Shown: positions 38,856 to 42,462 of the stretch, piece after piece
Position numbering within the stretch: the first letter of the stretch is position 1
Layout of the letters: every line of letters begins with the position of its first letter
Assembly (NCBI GenBank): GCA_934402515.1
Contig: CAKRTZ010000017.1
Coordinates: forward strand, 1-42,462
Reading direction: 5' to 3'
Source of the DNA: an uncultured Lachnospiraceae bacterium
GTDB lineage: Bacteria > Bacillota > Clostridia > Lachnospirales > Lachnospiraceae
Length of the DNA stretch: 42,462 nucleotides
The notes under the pieces: model-generated
What the model was told of the DNA's origin: nothing
Database searches by the model: none
What the model saw: only the letters and a program-made list of their open reading frames with translations
Translations under genes and position numbers: made by a program

Positions 38856-41800
38856 ATGAACGACATGAACGAAAAGAAGAATTATACACTGGGCATTGAT
38901 ATCGGTTCCACCACTGTCAAGATTGCTTTGCTGGACGAGCACCATACGATCCTCTTTTCCGACTATGAGCGACATTTCGCCAATATCCGGGAGACTTTAT
39001 CCCGTTTACTCCAGAAAGCATATGCCATCACAGGTGACTGTACCGTTCATCCTATGATCACCGGCTCCGGCGGTCTCACCCTGGCCAATCACTTAAAAGT
39101 TCCTTTTGTCCAGGAGGTTATTGCCGTCTCCACTTCTTTGCAGGAACTTGCTCCCAAAACAGATGTTGCCATCGAACTTGGTGGTGAAGATGCCAAAATT
39201 ATCTACTTTGAGGGAAATAACGTTGAGCAGCGTATGAACGGCATCTGTGCCGGTGGTACAGGATCCTTTATTGATCAGATGGCTTCCCTGTTGCAGACAG
39301 ATGCCGCTGGATTAAATGAATATGCGAAAGACTATCAGTCTTTATACACCATTGCTGCACGTTGCGGCGTCTTTGCCAAAACAGATATTCAGCCCTTGAT
39401 CAACGATGGTGCCACGAAACCGGATCTGGCCGCCTCCATTTTTCAGGCAGTGGTCAACCAGACGATTTCCGGTCTGGCTTGCGGTAAGCCTATCCGCGGA
39501 CATGTAGCATTCTTAGGTGGCCCTCTCCATTTCTTATCCGAACTGCGCGCAGCCTTTATCCGCACACTGAAGCTGGATGAGGAACATGTGATCCAGACGG
39601 ACAACTCTCATCTTTTTGCTGCCATCGGCTCTGCGCTGAACGCAAAGGATGATGTGTTTTACACCATGCAGGAAATGGTGGATAAACTTTCTGTAGATAT
39701 TAAGATGGAATTTGAGGTGGAACGTCTTGATCCTCTGTTTGAAAATAAAGAAGCCTATGATATTTTTACTGCCAGACACAGCCGCCACCATGTGGTAACC
39801 GGAGATCTGGCATCCTATGAGGGAAATTGCTATCTGGGTATTGATGCCGGTTCCACCACCACCAAGGTTGCACTGGTGGGTGAAGACGGTTCCCTGCTTT
39901 ATTCCTTCTACAGCAATAATAACGGCAGCCCCTTAAAAACTGCAGTGAAATCCATTCAGGAAATTTATTCTCTGCTTCCGGAAAAAGCACATATTGTACG
40001 CTCCTGCTCCACCGGTTACGGTGAGGCTTTGATGAAAGCTGCCTTCCTGCTGGACGACGGCGAGGTGGAAACGGTTGCCCACTACTATGCCGCTGCTTTC
40101 TTTGACCCCAACGTGGACTGTATTCTGGATATTGGCGGTCAGGATATGAAGTGCATCAAGATTAAAAACCAGACCGTGGATTCCGTGCAGTTAAATGAAG
40201 CCTGCTCCTCCGGCTGTGGTTCCTTCATTGAAACCTTCGCAAAATCTCTAAACTATTCCGTACAGGATTTCGCTCAGGCTGCACTCTTTGCCCCTCATCC
40301 CATTGATCTGGGAACCCGTTGTACGGTATTTATGAATTCCAAAGTAAAGCAGGCTCAGAAGGAGGGCGCTTCCGTTGCAGATATTTCTGCCGGACTTGCC
40401 TATTCCGTCATCAAAAATGCTTTGTTCAAGGTAATCAAGGTATCCGATGCCGCGGATCTGGGTGAAAATATCGTGGTTCAGGGTGGTACTTTCTATAACG
40501 ATGCGGTACTCCGCGCCTTTGAAAAAATCGCCGGTTGTGAGGCAATCCGCCCTGATATCGCCGGTATCATGGGTGCCTTTGGCGCTGCTCTCATCGCCAG
40601 AGAACGTTTTGATGAAGATCGTACATATGCATCCACCATGCTTTCCATTGATGCTATCAACGCGATGGAATATCATACAAGCATGGCAAAATGTAACGGC
40701 TGTACCAATCACTGCCGTCTGACCATCAATACCTTTAACGATGGCAGAAAGTATATCTCCGGCAACCGTTGTGAGAAGGGAATCGGCAAACAGAAAAACG
40801 AAAAGAATATTCCCAACTTATTTGACTATAAACTGGATCGTCTGTTTTCCTATGAGCCTTTGTCCGAAGAAAAGGCAACCCGTGGAACCGTGGGAATTCC
40901 CCGTGTTCTGAATATGTACGAGAATTATCCCTTCTGGTACACTTTCTTTACGGATTTAGGTTACCGTGTGCTGTTATCTCCCAGTTCCACCCACAAAACC
41001 TATGAACTGGGTATTGAATCCATCCCCAGTGAGTCTGAATGCTATCCTGCAAAGCTGGCCCATGGTCATGTTGCATGGTTAATTAAGCAAAACCCGGATT
41101 TTATCTTCTACCCTGCACTGTTTTATGAACGCCAGGAAGTAGAAGGTGCCACAAACCATTACAATTGTCCCATTGTTACTTCCTATTCGGAAAATATTAA
41201 AAATAACATGGAGGAGATTTCCAGCGGTAAGGTATGCTTACGCAATCCTTTTATGGCGTTTACTTCCCAGGAAACAATCTGTTCCTCTTTGGTAAAGGAA
41301 TTCAAGGAGATCCCTGAAGCGGAAATACATAGTGCAGTTGCCCATGCCTGGAAGGAACTGGAACAGGTTCGCCTGGACACGCAAAAAAAAGGAGAAGAAG
41401 TCCTCTCCTATCTGGAAGAGCATCACATGAAGGGAATCGTTCTTGCCGGTCGTCCCTATCATCTGGACCCGGAAATCAACCATGGTATTCCGGAACTGAT
41501 TACCTCCTATGGCATTGCGGTACTGACCGAGGATTCCGTTTCCCATCTGGGTACACCGGAGCGTCCCCTCATTGTCTCTGACCAGTGGATGTATCACTCC
41601 CGCCTGTATGCGGCGGCAAGTTTTGTGAGAACCCGGGAGGATTTGGAACTGATTCAGTTAAACTCTTTTGGCTGCGGTCTGGATGCGGTAACCACTGACC
41701 AGGTCTGCGATATTCTCACCGGCTCCGACAAGATTTATACCTGTCTGAAAATCGATGAGGTCAACAATCTGGGTGCCGCAAGAATTCGTATCCGCTCCCT

Positions 41801-42462
41801 GATTTCCGCCGTCCATGTACGGGAGATTCGTAAAAAACAGAGAACCATCCGGTCCACTGCTAATGAACGGGTAGAATTTACAGAGGAAATGAGAACCGAT
41901 GGTTATACCATTCTGTGTCCCCAGATGTCCCCCATCCATTTTGAAGTATTAGAGCCTGCCTTCCGTGCCTGTGGTTATAATTTCCATGTGCTTGGCAACG
42001 ACAACCGTGCCGCCGTGGAAATGGGTTTAAAATATGTAAACAACGATGCCTGCTACCCTTCCCTTCTGGTGGTTGGTCAGATTATGGAGGCGTTACATTC
42101 CGGTAAGTACGACTTAAATCATACCGCGGTTATCATGTCCCAGACTGGTGGCGGCTGCCGTGCCACCAACTATATCGGTTTTATCCGCCGTGCCTTGAAG
42201 AAAGCCGGAATGGAACAGGTACCGGTTATTTCCATTAACCTGAGTAAGTTAGAGGCAAACTCCGGCTTTAAAATCAACCTGGATTTACTGACCCGTGCCG
42301 CTTACGGTGCTGTGTTCGGTGACATCTTCATGCGGTGTATTTATCACATGCGTCCTTATGAGAAGGTGCCCGGTTCTGTGGAGGACGTTCATCAGAAATG
42401 GTTGTCGAAATGTCAGGCGTTTGTATCCGGCAAGCACATGAATTTCTTTACCTTCCAGAAAA
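38856..42462 (+). CDS. 2-hydroxyacyl-CoA dehydratase activase-related protein (partial, 3' end beyond window)
   Basis: An open frame of over 1200 codons that runs off the window; family members are about 1400 residues, so perhaps 200 are missing. Two BadF/BcrA/HgdC-type ATPase domains are fused: the first starts YTLGIDIGSTTVKIALLDE (about residue 10) and has ICAGGTGSFIDQM; the second starts YLGIDAGSTTTKVALVGEDG (residue 326) and has ACSSGCGSFIETF. The Cys in these loops normally hold a [4Fe-4S] cluster at the dimer interface. A CNGCTNHC motif (about residue 613) follows, then a DUF2229 and HgdB-like part. Such proteins couple ATP hydrolysis to low-potential electron transfer. The real substrate of this long form is unknown. 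AAGGAAAGG lies about 7 nt before the ATG. Confidence 0.9.
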   Translation, partial: MNDMNEKKNYTLGIDIGSTTVKIALLDEHHTILFSDYERHFANIRETLSRLLQKAYAITGDCTVHPMITGSGGLTLANHLKVPFVQEVIAVSTSLQELAPKTDVAIELGGEDAKIIYFEGNNVEQRMNGICAGGTGSFIDQMASLLQTDAAGLNEYAKDYQSLYTIAARCGVFAKTDIQPLINDGATKPDLAASIFQAVVNQTISGLACGKPIRGHVAFLGGPLHFLSELRAAFIRTLKLDEEHVIQTDNSHLFAAIGSALNAKDDVFYTMQEMVDKLSVDIKMEFEVERLDPLFENKEAYDIFTARHSRHHVVTGDLASYEGNCYLGIDAGSTTTKVALVGEDGSLLYSFYSNNNGSPLKTAVKSIQEIYSLLPEKAHIVRSCSTGYGEALMKAAFLLDDGEVETVAHYYAAAFFDPNVDCILDIGGQDMKCIKIKNQTVDSVQLNEACSSGCGSFIETFAKSLNYSVQDFAQAALFAPHPIDLGTRCTVFMNSKVKQAQKEGASVADISAGLAYSVIKNALFKVIKVSDAADLGENIVVQGGTFYNDAVLRAFEKIAGCEAIRPDIAGIMGAFGAALIARERFDEDRTYASTMLSIDAINAMEYHTSMAKCNGCTNHCRLTINTFNDGRKYISGNRCEKGIGKQKNEKNIPNLFDYKLDRLFSYEPLSEEKATRGTVGIPRVLNMYENYPFWYTFFTDLGYRVLLSPSSTHKTYELGIESIPSESECYPAKLAHGHVAWLIKQNPDFIFYPALFYERQEVEGATNHYNCPIVTSYSENIKNNMEEISSGKVCLRNPFMAFTSQETICSSLVKEFKEIPEAEIHSAVAHAWKELEQVRLDTQKKGEEVLSYLEEHHMKGIVLAGRPYHLDPEINHGIPELITSYGIAVLTEDSVSHLGTPERPLIVSDQWMYHSRLYAAASFVRTREDLELIQLNSFGCGLDAVTTDQVCDILTGSDKIYTCLKIDEVNNLGAARIRIRSLISAVHVREIRKKQRTIRSTANERVEFTEEMRTDGYTILCPQMSPIHFEVLEPAFRACGYNFHVLGNDNRAAVEMGLKYVNNDACYPSLLVVGQIMEALHSGKYDLNHTAVIMSQTGGGCRATNYIGFIRRALKKAGMEQVPVISINLSKLEANSGFKINLDLLTRAAYGAVFGDIFMRCIYHMRPYEKVPGSVEDVHQKWLSKCQAFVSGKHMNFFTFQK

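Overview
The window reads as the chromosome of a low-to-mid GC, anaerobic Firmicute, most likely a gut Lachnospiraceae (Clostridium cluster XIVa) relative. The support is strong AGGAGG-type ribosome sites, sigma-A promoters of the TTGACA-17-TATAAT type, a T-box before pheST, a Firmicutes-style 6S RNA, the one-piece dimeric glycyl-tRNA synthetase, and a giant two-headed BadF/HgdC-type dehydratase activase. The genus is inference. Most genes are housekeeping. I see no phage, integrase, transposase gene, CRISPR array, tRNA or rRNA.

Layout. 1-2047 (minus): an LCP-family cell-wall ligase and a small secreted Ala/Thr-rich protein. 2190-3250 (plus): a lipoprotein and a small XRE regulator. Three near-identical 17-bp palindromes lie in the LCP and XRE promoters and look like the regulator's operators. 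3300-6357 (minus): a DegV fatty-acid-binding protein and an EF-G-like GTPase. 6493-7684 (plus): tyrA. 7696-11305 (minus): an apparent operon of a DUF1905/C39-like fusion, an M18 aminopeptidase, queA and a PilZ protein. 11329-15135 (minus): pheS-pheT behind a phenylalanine T-box whose promoter is back-to-back with that of an acyltransferase-3 gene (15192-16277, plus). 16193-19868 (minus): a DUF5722 glycosidase-like protein, a SpoIID/LytB protein and a BrkB/YihY membrane protein. 19887-20391 (minus): 6S RNA and rpsU (58 residues). 20539-28080 (minus): alaS, with an HscC-type Hsp70 and a J-domain/TPR partner upstream. 28117-33139 (minus): DUF4349 protein, era, yqzL, recO, a lipoprotein and glyS. 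33228-33368: a 141-bp palindromic element with 11-bp perfect terminal inverted repeats. 33369-36287 (minus): an M16C metallopeptidase preceded by a compact promoter-to-terminator unit (candidate sRNA or attenuated leader). 36562-38657 (minus): a likely three-gene operon of an inactive-looking rhomboid with a zinc ribbon, a sigma-70-like protein lacking region 4, and an unknown protein. 38772-42462 (plus): the 2-hydroxyacyl-CoA dehydratase activase, cut by the window end.

The genes serve envelope assembly (LCP, SpoIID, BrkB, acyltransferase), translation (pheST, alaS, glyS, rpsU, queA, era, EF-G-like), proteostasis (Hsp70/J pair, M18, M16C, C39-like) and anaerobic metabolism (activase). The least explained parts are the XRE operator circuit, the rhomboid/truncated-sigma operon, the 36.4-kb RNA unit and the 33.2-kb palindromic element.
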